A DNA stretch of 60,374 bases. Origin: Candidatus Omnitrophota bacterium (lineage in GTDB: Bacteria > Omnitrophota > Gorgyraeia > Zapsychrales > Zapsychraceae). Below the pieces are notes generated by a model, which had not been told where the DNA came from, did no database searches, and saw only the letters and a program-made list of their open reading frames with translations. Positions within the stretch are counted from its first letter, which is position 1. Each line of letters starts with the position of its first letter. Where the stretch lies: assembly GCA_023247445.1 (NCBI GenBank), contig JAHFGL010000010.1, positions 1-60,374 on the forward strand. Reading direction: 5' to 3'. Position numbers and translations under genes: made by a program. Below are positions 51,706 through 60,374 of the stretch, one piece after another.

Positions 51706-52074
51706 TTAAACAACCTCGGGAGCTAAAGAAATAATTTTCATATAATCTAAGTTTCGTAATTCTCGGGCAACTGGACCAAAAACGCGTGTCCCCTTTGGAT
51801 TGCCCGCCTCATCAACTAATACAACCGCATTGGTGTCAAATCGAACATAACTACCATCAGAACGTCGAATAGGAGCTCGTGTACGAACAATAATAGCACG
51901 AGATTTTTCCCCTTTTTTAACCGCGGCATCAGGTGCTGATTCTTTAATATTAACTTTTACGGTATCACCAATATGCGCGTGTCTGCGTCCCTTAGCTTGT
52001 AAAACACCAATGAGTGAAGCCTTGCGTGCGCCACTGTTATCTGCAACAACCAAAATTGTTTTCATCTGAATCAT
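51706..52074 (-). CDS. rplN: 50S ribosomal protein L14
   Basis: This 122-residue protein has MIQMKTILVVADNSGARKASLIGV, the RAIIVRTRAPIRRSDGSYVRFDTNAVVL core and the final RELRNLDYMKIISLAPEVV. AGGGG precedes the ATG. Confidence 0.98.
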   Translation of the reverse strand: MIQMKTILVVADNSGARKASLIGVLQAKGRRHAHIGDTVKVNIKESAPDAAVKKGEKSRAIIVRTRAPIRRSDGSYVRFDTNAVVLVDEAGNPKGTRVFGPVARELRNLDYMKIISLAPEVV

Positions 52075-52086
52075 AGAATCATCCCC

Positions 52087-52353
52087 TTAGCTGGACTTAA
52101 GAATATCTAAAATAACCCAGCGTTTTTCTTTAGACATGGGTCTTGTTTCCATCATACGCACAACATCACCAATTTTTGACTGATTCTTTTCATCATGCGC
52201 CTTATACTTAGAAGCGCGACGAACAATTTTATTATATTTGGAATGTTTCATCGACCATCGCACCTGAACCACGCGCGTTTTTTGCATCTTGTCGCTGACA
52301 ACAGTTCCTTCTAAAAACTTCCTGCGATTAATTCTTTCTTTAATCTCAACCAT
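52087..52353 (-). CDS. rpsQ: 30S ribosomal protein S17
   Basis: This 88-residue OB-fold protein has GTVVSDKMQKTRVVQVRW and, at the end, IGDVVRMMETRPMSKEKRWVI. It overlaps rpmC by 8 bp. Confidence 0.97.
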   Translation of the reverse strand: MVEIKERINRRKFLEGTVVSDKMQKTRVVQVRWSMKHSKYNKIVRRASKYKAHDEKNQSKIGDVVRMMETRPMSKEKRWVILDILKSS

Positions 52354-52543
52354 TCTTCAATTCTCTTTCTTTTAATATCGTAAGGATCTTGGCAATTAGT
52401 CGTCGTAATGACTTAAATCGGGCTGGTTTTTCAACGGTCCCAACTTTACGTTGATAATTTAATTCAAAAAGTTCTTTCTTAAACGTCTTTTCTTTTTGAA
52501 TTAATTCTTCCGAACCTAAATTGCGTAATTCTTTAATTTTCAT
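52346..52543 (-). CDS. rpmC: 50S ribosomal protein L29
   Basis: This 65-residue protein of two long helices has MKIKELRNLGSEELIQKEKTFKKELFELNYQR and ends IAKILTILKERELKNG. The Shine-Dalgarno AAGGAG is formed partly by the terminal bases of the adjacent palindromic element. Confidence 0.96.
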   Translation of the reverse strand: MKIKELRNLGSEELIQKEKTFKKELFELNYQRKVGTVEKPARFKSLRRLIAKILTILKERELKNG

Positions 52544-52554
52544 AATCTTTTTTC

Positions 52555-52648
52555 TCCTTCGACGCGTTCCTCACTTTGTTCGTCACTTGCTCAGGATGGT
52601 TCTTCGCTTTTCACCAACAATGGTGAGCAAGCGAAGCGCGTCGAACCA
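52555..52648. repeat. 94-bp palindromic element, copy 2 (rplP-rpmC gap)
   Basis: This is the same element as at 50558-50651, in the same orientation. The ends are TTCGACGCG (52558-52566) and CGCGTCGAA (52637-52645), with internal CACCA-ACAA-TGGTG hairpin. It starts on the base directly after the rplP stop codon. Its terminal GAAGGA joins the following G to make the AAGGAG of rpmC. Confidence 0.9.
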
Positions 52649-53065
52649 CTAACTTTCGTTTCGAGTAATAAATCGTGTTTTAACCGGCAATTTGAATGCG
52701 ACTAAACGAAAAACATATCGTGCAAAATCTTCGGGGATACCACTTAACTCAAACAACACTCGCCCACGCTTAACAACGGCTACCCAGTGACTTAACTCGC
52801 CTTTTCCTTTTCCCATACGAGTTTCTGGCGGCTTTTTGGTAACGGGTTTACAAGGAAAAATATTGATCCAAAACTTTCCAGCTCCTTTTAACTTTCGCGC
52901 AACGAGCACACGACTCGCTTCAAGATGAGCCCCTTTGACCAAACCATTTTCAAGCGATTTTAATCCAAACTCGCCGAAATGAAGGCGATTACCAGAAACA
53001 GCAACTCCACGTGTTTTTCCCTTTTGGGATTTACGATACTTAACTTTTCGGGGCATTAGTAACAT
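52649..53065 (-). CDS. rplP: 50S ribosomal protein L16
   Basis: This 138-residue protein has MPRKVKYRKSQKGKTRG, KFWINIFPCKPVTKKPPETRMGKGKGE and HWVAVVKRGRVLFELSG. I keep ATG 53065 because GAGG lies nine bases before it; ATG 53056 is the family-typical start but is further from the Shine-Dalgarno. Confidence 0.97.
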   Translation of the reverse strand: MLLMPRKVKYRKSQKGKTRGVAVSGNRLHFGEFGLKSLENGLVKGAHLEASRVLVARKLKGAGKFWINIFPCKPVTKKPPETRMGKGKGELSHWVAVVKRGRVLFELSGIPEDFARYVFRLVAFKLPVKTRFITRNES

Positions 53066-53093
53066 AACAAGCTACCTCTTCTTTAAAAATCTA

Positions 53094-53780
53094 TTAAACT
53101 TTATTTGTCTCGTCAATAGGAGCAGCGACCGGTGTTTGAATTTTTTTTATCTCTTTAATAACTTCCCCTCTATTAACCCAAGCTTTTACGCCAATGATCC
53201 CATAGGTCGTCAACGCTTCTGCAAAGCCATAATCAATATTCGCTCGTAAAGTCTGAAGAGGCAATTTCCCTTCTCGATACGATTCACTGCGGGCCATTTC
53301 TGCTCCATTAAGGCGGCCTGAACATTTAATTTTAATACCTTTCGCTCCTGAGCTTAATGATTGTTCCATCGCGCGCTTCATCGCTCGACGAAAAGCAACG
53401 CGTTTTTCCAACTGGAAGGCAATGTTTTGCGCTACCAATTGAGCATCAATAGAAGGATTTTTAATCTCTCGTGGCTCAATAGAAATTTCTTTGGTTGTGA
53501 TCTTTCCCAACTCAACCTTTAACTTATCAATATCAGCTCCACGACGACCAATAATAACACCGGGTCTGGCGGTATGAACAATAATCTTAATCTTCTCCGC
53601 TAATCGTTCGATAATAACTCTTGAAATAGCGGCCTGGATAAATTGCTTACAAATATATTTTCTAATTTTTGAATCTTCAACAACAAATTTTGTAAAATCA
53701 ACTTTTTCCGCGAACCATTGACTACGCCAATTTTCAATATAACCAATTCGTAACGCTATCGGATTTACCTTTTGTCCCAC
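53094..53780 (-). CDS. rpsC: 30S ribosomal protein S3
   Basis: This 228-residue protein has MGQKVNPIALRIG, the KH motif GVIIGRRGADIDKL and the C-terminal signature GAEMARSESYREGKLPLQTLRANIDYG (shown in part), complete for S3. Confidence 0.98.
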   Translation of the reverse strand: MGQKVNPIALRIGYIENWRSQWFAEKVDFTKFVVEDSKIRKYICKQFIQAAISRVIIERLAEKIKIIVHTARPGVIIGRRGADIDKLKVELGKITTKEISIEPREIKNPSIDAQLVAQNIAFQLEKRVAFRRAMKRAMEQSLSSGAKGIKIKCSGRLNGAEMARSESYREGKLPLQTLRANIDYGFAEALTTYGIIGVKAWVNRGEVIKEIKKIQTPVAAPIDETNKV

Positions 53781-53793
53781 GAGAATTTTCCCC

Positions 53794-54129
53794 TTATTTT
53801 GTTTTTAAATCTAGTTCGATCGTTAAATGGGTTGTTCGTTTTAAAATTTCTGATGCCCGACCAAAAGACGCAGCTCTATAACGTTTCCAATTTGGTCCAG
53901 GATTGGCAACAATTTTAGAAATAACCAACTGCTCTTCCGTTAAACCTTTTTGTTTGGCATTAGCCACCGCTGAATTCAAAACTTTAGATATAATTTTTGT
54001 GCATCCTTTATCAACATGGGTCAAAACGACTTGTGACGTTGGGATATCTTTACCACGGATAAGATCAGCAACCAGTCTCATCTTCATGGGGGCAACGCGA
54101 ATATATCTTCCTTTAGCTTGAGCAATCAT
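53794..54129 (-). CDS. rplV: 50S ribosomal protein L22
   Basis: This 111-residue protein has AKGRYIRVAPMKMRLVADLIRG and the C-terminal loop GPNWKRYRAASFGRASEILKRTTHLTIEL, which lines the exit tunnel. Confidence 0.98.
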   Translation of the reverse strand: MIAQAKGRYIRVAPMKMRLVADLIRGKDIPTSQVVLTHVDKGCTKIISKVLNSAVANAKQKGLTEEQLVISKIVANPGPNWKRYRAASFGRASEILKRTTHLTIELDLKTK

Positions 54130-54142
54130 GAGTTTTTACCTT

Positions 54143-54430
54143 TTAAGTTTTTTGATCTGCTTTTTTAGCCTTAACTCCGCCGTGCTTTTTGAAAGTACGT
54201 GTTAAAGCAAAGTCGCCTAATTTATAACCAACCATATTTTCTGTAATAAAAACTGGTTGATGTTTGTGGCCATCATAAACAGCAATGGTGTATCCAACGA
54301 ATTCTGGTGTAACCGTTGATCGTCTTGACCAAGTTTTTAAAACTTGTTTCTGGCCGGAGGATATCATGCGATGCACTTTTTTTTGCAAACTTTCCTCGAC
54401 ATAAGCCCCTTTTTTAAGCGAACGTGTCAT
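54143..54430 (-). CDS. rpsS: 30S ribosomal protein S19
   Basis: This 95-residue protein has [19 protein letters not shown], the signature [30 protein letters not shown] (in part) and [16 protein letters not shown]. Confidence 0.98.
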   Translation of the reverse strand: MTRSLKKGAYVEESLQKKVHRMISSGQKQVLKTWSRRSTVTPEFVGYTIAVYDGHKHQPVFITENMVGYKLGDFALTRTFKKHGGVKAKKADQKT

Positions 54431-54431
54431 A

Positions 54432-55271
54432 CTATTTTGATCCTCTTCTCTTTAAAATAAACTGACTAGAATATTTTCTTCGGTTTCGTGTTTTAAATCC
54501 TTTGGTCGGTTTTCCCCAAGGTGTAACGGGATGAGGATTTCCTTGTGGCGCTTTACCTTCCCCACCACCGTGAGGATGGTCAACGGCATTCATCGCGGCC
54601 CCGCGAATATGAGGAAGCCGTCCTAACCAACGATTTCTTCCTGCCTTACCAATAGAACGTCCCTCATGCTCAACATTACCCATTTGTCCGATTGTGGCGC
54701 GACAGAGAACTGCAATTCTTCTAACTTCGCTCGATGGCATGCGCACAAAAGCATAATCACCCTCTTTCGCTAAAAGCTGAGCTGAAGTTCCAGCGGAACG
54801 AGCGATTTGCCCACCTTTACCTGGTTTTAATTCAATATTATGAATGGCTGTCCCAAGAGGAATTCGACGAAGCGGTAAACAATTTCCTGCTTTAAAATCA
54901 ATATCTTTATCCATCGTACTTTCAACCTTGTCACCGACTTTTAACTCAAGTGGCGCTAAAATATATGATTTCGTTCCATCAGCATATTGGATAAGAGCAA
55001 TGCGGCAGGTACGATTTGGATCATATTCAATGGCTAAAACATCTGCTGGCTGATCAATACGATCACGTTTAAAGTCAACCAAACGATACATACGCTTATG
55101 TCCACCACCTATAAAACGCATCGTAATACGGCCATAACAATTACGTCCACCAGATTTTTTCAAAGGGACAAGCAAAGATTTTTCTGGTTTGCCTTTTGTA
55201 AGTTCGGCGAAATCAGAAATGATTGCGTGTCTTACCCCATTGGTTGTTGGTTTAAATTTTTTAAGTCCCAC
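54432..55271 (-). CDS. rplB: 50S ribosomal protein L2
   Basis: This 279-residue protein has [23 protein letters not shown], a central SH3/OB RNA-binding part and the C-terminal signature [16 protein letters not shown] with the conserved His needed for peptidyl transferase structure. Confidence 0.98.
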   Translation of the reverse strand: MGLKKFKPTTNGVRHAIISDFAELTKGKPEKSLLVPLKKSGGRNCYGRITMRFIGGGHKRMYRLVDFKRDRIDQPADVLAIEYDPNRTCRIALIQYADGTKSYILAPLELKVGDKVESTMDKDIDFKAGNCLPLRRIPLGTAIHNIELKPGKGGQIARSAGTSAQLLAKEGDYAFVRMPSSEVRRIAVLCRATIGQMGNVEHEGRSIGKAGRNRWLGRLPHIRGAAMNAVDHPHGGGEGKAPQGNPHPVTPWGKPTKGFKTRNRRKYSSQFILKRRGSK

Positions 55272-55272
55272 G

Positions 55273-55551
55273 TTAAGTTACCTCGATTTTTTGGCCTTCT
55301 TGGAGAGTCACAACAGCCTTTTTCCAATCAGGAGTTTTCCCTAATTCATTACGGACTCTTCTTAATTTTCCACGCACAATCGTCGTATTTACAGATTGCA
55401 CCTTAACCTTATAAATTTCTTCAACGGCTTTCCTAATTTCGATTTTGTTCGATCTTGATGAGACTTCAAAAAGATATTGCCGATTAGGCTCCATCATCGT
55501 CCCTTTTTCTGTGCGAACTAATGTTTTAATCACGTCGTAACAAGTAATCAT
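55273..55551 (-). CDS. rplW: 50S ribosomal protein L23
   Basis: This 92-residue protein has [25 protein letters not shown] and [24 protein letters not shown]. It lies at the exit tunnel and is a docking site for trigger factor. The ATG overlaps rplD in ATGA. Confidence 0.96.
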   Translation of the reverse strand: MITCYDVIKTLVRTEKGTMMEPNRQYLFEVSSRSNKIEIRKAVEEIYKVKVQSVNTTIVRGKLRRVRNELGKTPDWKKAVVTLQEGQKIEVT

Positions 55552-56174
55552 TCTGTAATCCGTTTCAGTAAGTTTTTAAAAGCTGTTTTTGTTACTAAAA
55601 TTTTCTTATTTCTTAAAATGTCTGATGCATTGACATCTTGAGATCGCATTAAATTAAAGAATGGAAGATTGCGCGAAACGCGTTCAACGCTTGGATCACT
55701 GCCATCTAAAAGAGCCAAAACCTTACCTTTAAGTTTCAACAATTTTAAAATCGCCGCAAACTCTTTGGTTTTATTAAATGGTTTTTTCAGATCATCTAAA
55801 CAAACTAAATCTTTTTCTTGTAATTTTGAATTTAAACTTTCGCGCAAAGCAGCAATCTTAACTTTTCGTGGAATTTGATAACTATAATCTCTAGGATGTG
55901 GACCAAAGACAACACCACCACCTGCCCATAATGGAGAACGGCTAGATCCTGCACGGGCACGACCAGTTCCCTTTTGTCTCCATGGCTTTTTACCACCACC
56001 GGATACAGCCCCACGCTCTTTTGTCGATGCCATTCCTTGACGCGTATTGGCATTATACATAACAACCGCTTGATGCAAAACATGCGTATTAACGCGACCG
56101 CCAAAAACATTTTCTGGCAAATCGATATTATCGGATTCTTTACCATCTGTATTAAATATTGAAAGCTTACCCAC
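55548..56174 (-). CDS. rplD: 50S ribosomal protein L4
   Basis: This 208-residue protein has the tunnel loop KERGAVSGGGKKPWRQKGTGRARAGSSRSPLW and a Rossmann-like globular body. In other bacteria L4 represses its own operon; no leader element is in view here since the operon extends upstream into tuf and fusA. Confidence 0.98.
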   Translation of the reverse strand: MGKLSIFNTDGKESDNIDLPENVFGGRVNTHVLHQAVVMYNANTRQGMASTKERGAVSGGGKKPWRQKGTGRARAGSSRSPLWAGGGVVFGPHPRDYSYQIPRKVKIAALRESLNSKLQEKDLVCLDDLKKPFNKTKEFAAILKLLKLKGKVLALLDGSDPSVERVSRNLPFFNLMRSQDVNASDILRNKKILVTKTAFKNLLKRITE

Positions 56175-56176
56175 TT

Positions 56177-56905
56177 TTACTTCCCACCTTTCGCTGCTGC
56201 TTTACCGCCGCCCGCTGCTTTTTTACTTTGTTTAAGCGGATTAACCTTTTTAGCCACCGCAACAATTTTCTCATCCAATGGTTTAAAGGCTCTTTTTTGT
56301 GATCTTTTTATAATGACGGTTCCGCGGTCTTGGCCGGGGATTGCGCCCTTAATAAAAACTAAATTCTTTTCGACATTCACTTCTATGACACGTAAACTTT
56401 GAACTGTTACTGTTTCATCTCCCATATGACCAGGCATGGTCCGTCCGGTAAAAGGACGTGATGGATAAGCACTTGATCCAATAGATCCAACACGTCTGTG
56501 ATGCATAGATCCGTGTGTAGCCCCACCACCCTTCCAACCATGACGTTTCATTCCTCCTTGAAATCCCTTACCAATCGAGATGCCTTGGATATCCACAAAA
56601 TCACCAGCCTTAAAAAAATCCGCTTTAATCTCTTGCCCAACTGTGTAACCGCTATTATCCGTCGATGATACTTCACGAACTGTTCGCATCGGGGCAACGC
56701 CAAGCTTCTTAAAAAATCCTAATTGGGGCTTATTAAGTTTTGATTCTTTGATAGGGTCAAAACCTAATTTTATTTTTTTGGGAGATTCTTTAATTTCCAA
56801 AACAGTGCAAGGACCGGTTTCAACAACAGTTACGGGAACAATCAGTCCGTCCTTGTTGAAAGTTTGTGTCATCCCAATTTTCTTACCAATCAATCCTTTA
56901 ATCAT
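56177..56905 (-). CDS. rplC: 50S ribosomal protein L3 with Lys/Ala/Gly tail
   Basis: This 242-residue protein has MIKGLIGKKIGMTQTF and the central signature IGKGFQGGMKRHGWKGGGATHGSMHHR and GRTMPGHMGDE. The last ~20 residues (SKKAAGGGKAAAKGGK) are a basic low-complexity tail. Confidence 0.98.
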   Translation of the reverse strand: MIKGLIGKKIGMTQTFNKDGLIVPVTVVETGPCTVLEIKESPKKIKLGFDPIKESKLNKPQLGFFKKLGVAPMRTVREVSSTDNSGYTVGQEIKADFFKAGDFVDIQGISIGKGFQGGMKRHGWKGGGATHGSMHHRRVGSIGSSAYPSRPFTGRTMPGHMGDETVTVQSLRVIEVNVEKNLVFIKGAIPGQDRGTVIIKRSQKRAFKPLDEKIVAVAKKVNPLKQSKKAAGGGKAAAKGGK

Positions 56906-56916
56906 TTTATTCCTTA

Positions 56917-57219
56917 TTATTGCTTAATCTCAACATCGACCCCAGCTGGCAAATTAAGCTTACGTAACGCTTCAACTGTTTTTGCCGTTGGCTCAACTAA
57001 ATCAATAAGCCGTTTGTGAGTCGCCAGAGAAAATTGCTCTCGTGATTTTTTATCAATGACAGGTGATCGAAGGACTGTGTAAAGTTCCTTTTTTGTTGGC
57101 AGAGGAACCGGACCACTTACCTTTGCCCCTGTACGAATGGCTGTATCAACTATTTCTTGTGCCGATTGATCAATCAAACGATGATCAAACGCTTTTAATT
57201 TTATACGAATCTTTTGCAT
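56917..57219 (-). CDS. rpsJ: 30S ribosomal protein S10
   Basis: This 100-residue protein has [45 protein letters not shown] and [17 protein letters not shown]. It is the first gene of the S10 group proper, 23 bp after tuf. Confidence 0.98.
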   Translation of the reverse strand: MQKIRIKLKAFDHRLIDQSAQEIVDTAIRTGAKVSGPVPLPTKKELYTVLRSPVIDKKSREQFSLATHKRLIDLVEPTAKTVEALRKLNLPAGVDVEIKQ

Positions 57220-57242
57220 AACGCTCCAATACCCTTAATCAA

Positions 57243-58436
57243 TTACTGAATAATTTCGTGAATAACACCAGCTCCAACCGTACGACCACCTTCGCGGATA
57301 GCGAAACGTAATTCTTTTTCCATAGCGATGGGGACGATTAACTCAACTGTCATCTCCACGTTATCGCCAGGCATACACATCTCAACGCCCGCGGGAAGTT
57401 CAGCCGTTCCGGTTACGTCCGTTGTTCTAAAATAAAACTGTGGTCTATATCCTTTAAAAAATGGAGTATGACGTCCACCTTCTTCTTTTGTTAGGATGTA
57501 CGCCTTAGCCTTAAATTTCGTATGAGGCGTAATGGTTCCAGGCTTAGCTAAAACTTGACCACGTTCAATTTGTCCTTTATCAACACCACGTAACAAAAGT
57601 CCAACGTTGTCGCCAGCTTGACCTTGATCTAATTCTTTACGGAACATTTCAACACCCGTAATAACTGTCTTACCAACATCTTTTGTCATCCCGACGATAT
57701 CAACTTCTTCGCCGACTTTAACAATGCCGCGTTCGATTCTGCCTGTTGCAACTGTTCCACGACCAGAAATTGTAAAAACGTCTTCAACAGCCATCTGAAA
57801 TGGTTTTTCAAGTTCACGTACAGGTTCTTTTATAAAATCATCAACCGCTTGCATCAAATCGATGATTGGTTTGTTTTTTACAGGATCTTCAGGATTGTTT
57901 AATGCGTCCAATGCACTTCCACGAATAATTGGCGTCTTGTCTCCATCAAATTCATATTTACTTAAAAGTTCACGAAGCTCGAGTTCAACTAAATCTAACA
58001 ACTCTTTATCTTCAACTTGATCGCATTTATTCATAAAAACGACAATTGAAGGAACATTAACTTGACGAGCCAAAAGGATATGTTCTTTGGTCTGAGGCAT
58101 CGCCCCGTCGGTTGCGGCAACGACGAGAATGGCACCATCCATTTGAGCAGCTCCGGTAATCATATTCTTAATATAATCAGCGTGGCCAGGGCAATCAATG
58201 TGCGCATAATGTCGTTTATCTGTTTGATACTCAAGGTGAGAAATATTAATTGTAACACCTCGTTCTTTTTCTTCAGGAGCGTTATCAATCGAATCATAAG
58301 AACGTGCAGAGGCAAGACCCCTCTTGCTAAGAACCGTTGTGATCGCGGCGCTTAAAGTTGTCTTTCCATGGTCGACGTGACCAATGGTTCCGATGTTCAT
58401 ATGTGGCTTATTACGTAAAAATTTTTCCTTAGCCAT
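57243..58436 (-). CDS. tuf: Translation elongation factor Tu
   Basis: This 397-residue GTPase has the G1 motif GHVDHGKTT, effector region [19 protein letters not shown]3 DCPGH, G4 NKCD and G5-type SAL. Domain 2 and 3 signatures follow ([23 protein letters not shown]). It delivers aminoacyl-tRNA. AGGAGG lies before the ATG, and fusA ends 53 bp upstream. Confidence 0.99.
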   Translation of the reverse strand: MAKEKFLRNKPHMNIGTIGHVDHGKTTLSAAITTVLSKRGLASARSYDSIDNAPEEKERGVTINISHLEYQTDKRHYAHIDCPGHADYIKNMITGAAQMDGAILVVAATDGAMPQTKEHILLARQVNVPSIVVFMNKCDQVEDKELLDLVELELRELLSKYEFDGDKTPIIRGSALDALNNPEDPVKNKPIIDLMQAVDDFIKEPVRELEKPFQMAVEDVFTISGRGTVATGRIERGIVKVGEEVDIVGMTKDVGKTVITGVEMFRKELDQGQAGDNVGLLLRGVDKGQIERGQVLAKPGTITPHTKFKAKAYILTKEEGGRHTPFFKGYRPQFYFRTTDVTGTAELPAGVEMCMPGDNVEMTVELIVPIAMEKELRFAIREGGRTVGAGVIHEIIQ

Positions 58437-58489
58437 GTTGAATTTCCTCCTGTTTTTTTATTTTCTTATCTGTTAATTCTTTTAATTAA

Positions 58490-60374
58490 TTATTTTTTTC
58501 TTGCTGAGACTTCTTGTCGATCACCAATAATTTTTTCAGCGACGTTACGTGGCACTTGCGCGTAAAAAGCTGGTTCCATCGAGAATGATGCGCGTCCCTG
58601 CGTTAACGAACGAACGGCATTCGCGTAATTAAACATCTCCGCTAGAGGAACATGGCAACGTGTGACTTTTAATTTTCCTCGCATCCCTGAGCTAACAATC
58701 ATTGCTCGACGAGTATTTAAATCACCAACAACTTTAGTCATATGCTCATCGGGCGCCACAACTTCCAAATCCATAATTGGCTCTAGAAACACTGACTTGC
58801 CCTTAACCAATCCGTCCTTTAACGCAGCCTTAGCTGCCAACTGAAATGCCATTTCACTAGAATCAACTTCATGGTAAGAACCATCAATTAAAGTTACAGT
58901 GATATCGGTAACAGGATAACCCGCTAAAACACCATTAAGCGCGCCGGTCCTTAATCCTTTTTCAACTGGAGTAAAGAATTCGCGAGGGATTGATCCTCCC
59001 TTAATCTTATTGATAAAAGTAAGACCTTTGCCTTTTTCTTCAGAAGGTTCAATATCGATAACCACATGTCCATATTGTCCACGACCGCCGGACTGACTGA
59101 TAAACTTTCCAACAACATCAGATGCTTTTTGAGTAATTGTTTCTTTATACGCAACTTCTGGCCTTCCGATATTTGTTTCCAAATTAAATTCGCGTTTCAT
59201 TCGATCAATAATAATTTCCAAATGCAACTCACCCATTCCAGAAATAATTGTTTGCGCCGTTTCATCATCATACTGAACACGCAACGATGGATCTTCGTCT
59301 AAAAAGCGTCGTAACGTCAAACCTAATTTATCTTGATCAGCCTTTGTCTTTGGTTCAATCGCCATGGAAACAACCGGTTCAGGAACACGCATGCTTTCCA
59401 AAACAATACGATTTTCTGAATCACAGATACTGTCCCCTGATTTCGCATCCTTTATTCCTACCAAGGCAACAATCTCACCCGCTTCAGCTTTGGTCACAAT
59501 CTCTTGCTTATTGGCATGCATAACAACAATTTTTGAAATACGTTCTTTATTTTGACGACTTGAGTTATAAAGTGTGTCGCCCTGAGAAATTGTTCCAGAA
59601 TATATACGGGTATAAAAAAGTTTTCCAACAAAAGGATCCATTGCGATTTTAAAAACAAGACCAGAAAGAGGAGCTTTTGGATCGGCAGGACGAGTAATCT
59701 TTTCACCTGTGGCAGGATCAGTACCAGCGACAGGAGGAATATCAAGCGGTGATGGAAGGTAATCACAAACCGCATCTAAAACTAACTGAACACCCTTATT
59801 TTTGAGTGAAGAACCACATAAGACAGGTAAAAATTTGCTTTTAATAACAGCCCGACGAATAGCGGCTTTAATGTCATCGTTAGTAATTTCTTTTTCTTCC
59901 AAGAATTTATCGCCAATCTCTTCATCCGCATCAGCTAAACGTTCAATCAAATTTTTTCGATACTTTTCAAGTCGTTCTTGATGCTCGGCAGGAACTTCAC
60001 CAACAACTAAATCTTCGCCCTGATCATCATTATACGTGATACATCTTTTATTAATAACATCAATGATCGCGTTAAAGGCATCTTCTTGGGCATTGGGGAA
60101 ATAGATTGGAGCAGCATTAGCACCTAAACGTTCATGAATTTCACCAACAACACGATCAAAACTAGATCCTAATCGATCACACTTATTGATAAAAGCAATA
60201 CTTGGAACACCATATCTTTCGGCTTGACGCCAAACTGTTTCTGTTTGAGGCTGAACACCGCTTGTCGAACATAAAACAATAACCGCACCGTCCAAAACTT
60301 TCAAAGAACGCTCAACTTCGATAGTAAAATCAACGTGTCCGGGAGTATCAATTAAATTAATTCTTTTACCATTC
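58490..60374 (-). CDS. fusA: Translation elongation factor G (5' end outside window)
   Basis: The frame is open through base 60374, and the N-terminal G1/G2 part lies beyond the edge. It enters at NGKRINLIDTPGHVDF (G3), then has NKCDRLG (G4) and GSSLKNKG (G5). Domain 2 follows, then the domain III-V parts including GRGQYGHVVIDIEP and the C-terminal TQGRASFSMEPAFY. A Met-like codon near 60304 is not the true start. Transcription continues into tuf. Confidence 0.98.
   Translation of the reverse strand, partial: NGKRINLIDTPGHVDFTIEVERSLKVLDGAVIVLCSTSGVQPQTETVWRQAERYGVPSIAFINKCDRLGSSFDRVVGEIHERLGANAAPIYFPNAQEDAFNAIIDVINKRCITYNDDQGEDLVVGEVPAEHQERLEKYRKNLIERLADADEEIGDKFLEEKEITNDDIKAAIRRAVIKSKFLPVLCGSSLKNKGVQLVLDAVCDYLPSPLDIPPVAGTDPATGEKITRPADPKAPLSGLVFKIAMDPFVGKLFYTRIYSGTISQGDTLYNSSRQNKERISKIVVMHANKQEIVTKAEAGEIVALVGIKDAKSGDSICDSENRIVLESMRVPEPVVSMAIEPKTKADQDKLGLTLRRFLDEDPSLRVQYDDETAQTIISGMGELHLEIIIDRMKREFNLETNIGRPEVAYKETITQKASDVVGKFISQSGGRGQYGHVVIDIEPSEEKGKGLTFINKIKGGSIPREFFTPVEKGLRTGALNGVLAGYPVTDITVTLIDGSYHEVDSSEMAFQLAAKAALKDGLVKGKSVFLEPIMDLEVVAPDEHMTKVVGDLNTRRAMIVSSGMRGKLKVTRCHVPLAEMFNYANAVRSLTQGRASFSMEPAFYAQVPRNVAEKIIGDRQEVSARKK

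Noticed and set aside
58490-60304. A complete fusA starting at 60304
   Set aside because: The same frame stays open to the window edge and carries the DTPGH motif upstream of 60304, so the 5' end is simply outside the window.

Overview
Apart from two genes (14453-15807), every gene in this window lies on the minus strand. It looks like a chromosomal segment from a diderm bacterium of the PVC superphylum, most plausibly Omnitrophota. This is an inference from gene content: a PVC-type small basic protein, an Asp23/AmaP pair next to lipid A acyltransferase, heptose and TonB-type genes, type II/IV secretion ATPases, and a very long repetitive surface protein. The DNA is moderately AT-rich. There are no phage genes, complete insertion sequences or CRISPR arrays. 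No stretch longer than 300 bases lacks a gene.

Layout from left to right. Positions 1-3348 hold a single open frame of 1116 codons on the minus strand that runs off the window edge. It encodes a secreted beta-strand-repeat protein. A RAYT-type (REP-associated) transposase gene sits 23 bp upstream of it and has His where the catalytic Tyr is expected. Next comes groES-groEL, with a CIRCE operator and two REP-like palindromes, one on each side of groEL. From 6514 to 14258 there is a run of coaX, a DUF2207 membrane protein, lemA, uvrB, a lipoprotein, a MazG-like gene, an RluA-type synthase, two PilZ genes and two small genes missed by length cut-offs (13072-13236 and 13683-13859). A divergent promoter pair separates these from the plus-strand pair ExeA-like ATPase and GspB-like protein.

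From 15815 to 24893 lies a cell-envelope and nucleotide-metabolism cluster: aroB, M50 protease, SH3 protein, small basic protein, SPOR protein, HD-GYP protein, dgt, HIT protein, YfcE-like phosphoesterase, COG1672-type ATPase and an NlpD-like lipoprotein. A tRNA-Gly(CCC) follows. A long operon occupies 25012-33747: DUF1844, Trm112-like, aroQ, pepP, efp, accB, accC, asp23, amaP, phosphofructokinase, gmhA, rfaE2, thiD2 and thiE, listed in transcription order. The block 33853-38262 makes and modifies envelope lipids (GT28, LpxL-like, GT2, TonB-like) and begins with lipB and a free-standing lipoyl domain.

From 38346 to the right edge is the str/S10/spc/alpha ribosomal super-operon, read leftwards from a partial fusA through tuf and rpsJ to rplQ. 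It continues co-directionally into aspC, pilT and icd and ends at a hairpin at 38282-38314. The ribosomal cluster has no rpmD (L30). Two copies of a 94-bp palindromic element sit in it, each placed directly after a stop codon. The most unusual signals are these intergenic palindromic elements, the altered RAYT, three genes whose -10 box lies 6-7 nt before the ATG (possible leaderless mRNAs), and a phosphofructokinase with PPi-type specificity residues but a substituted active-site Asp. I did not find a clear new defence or mobile system.
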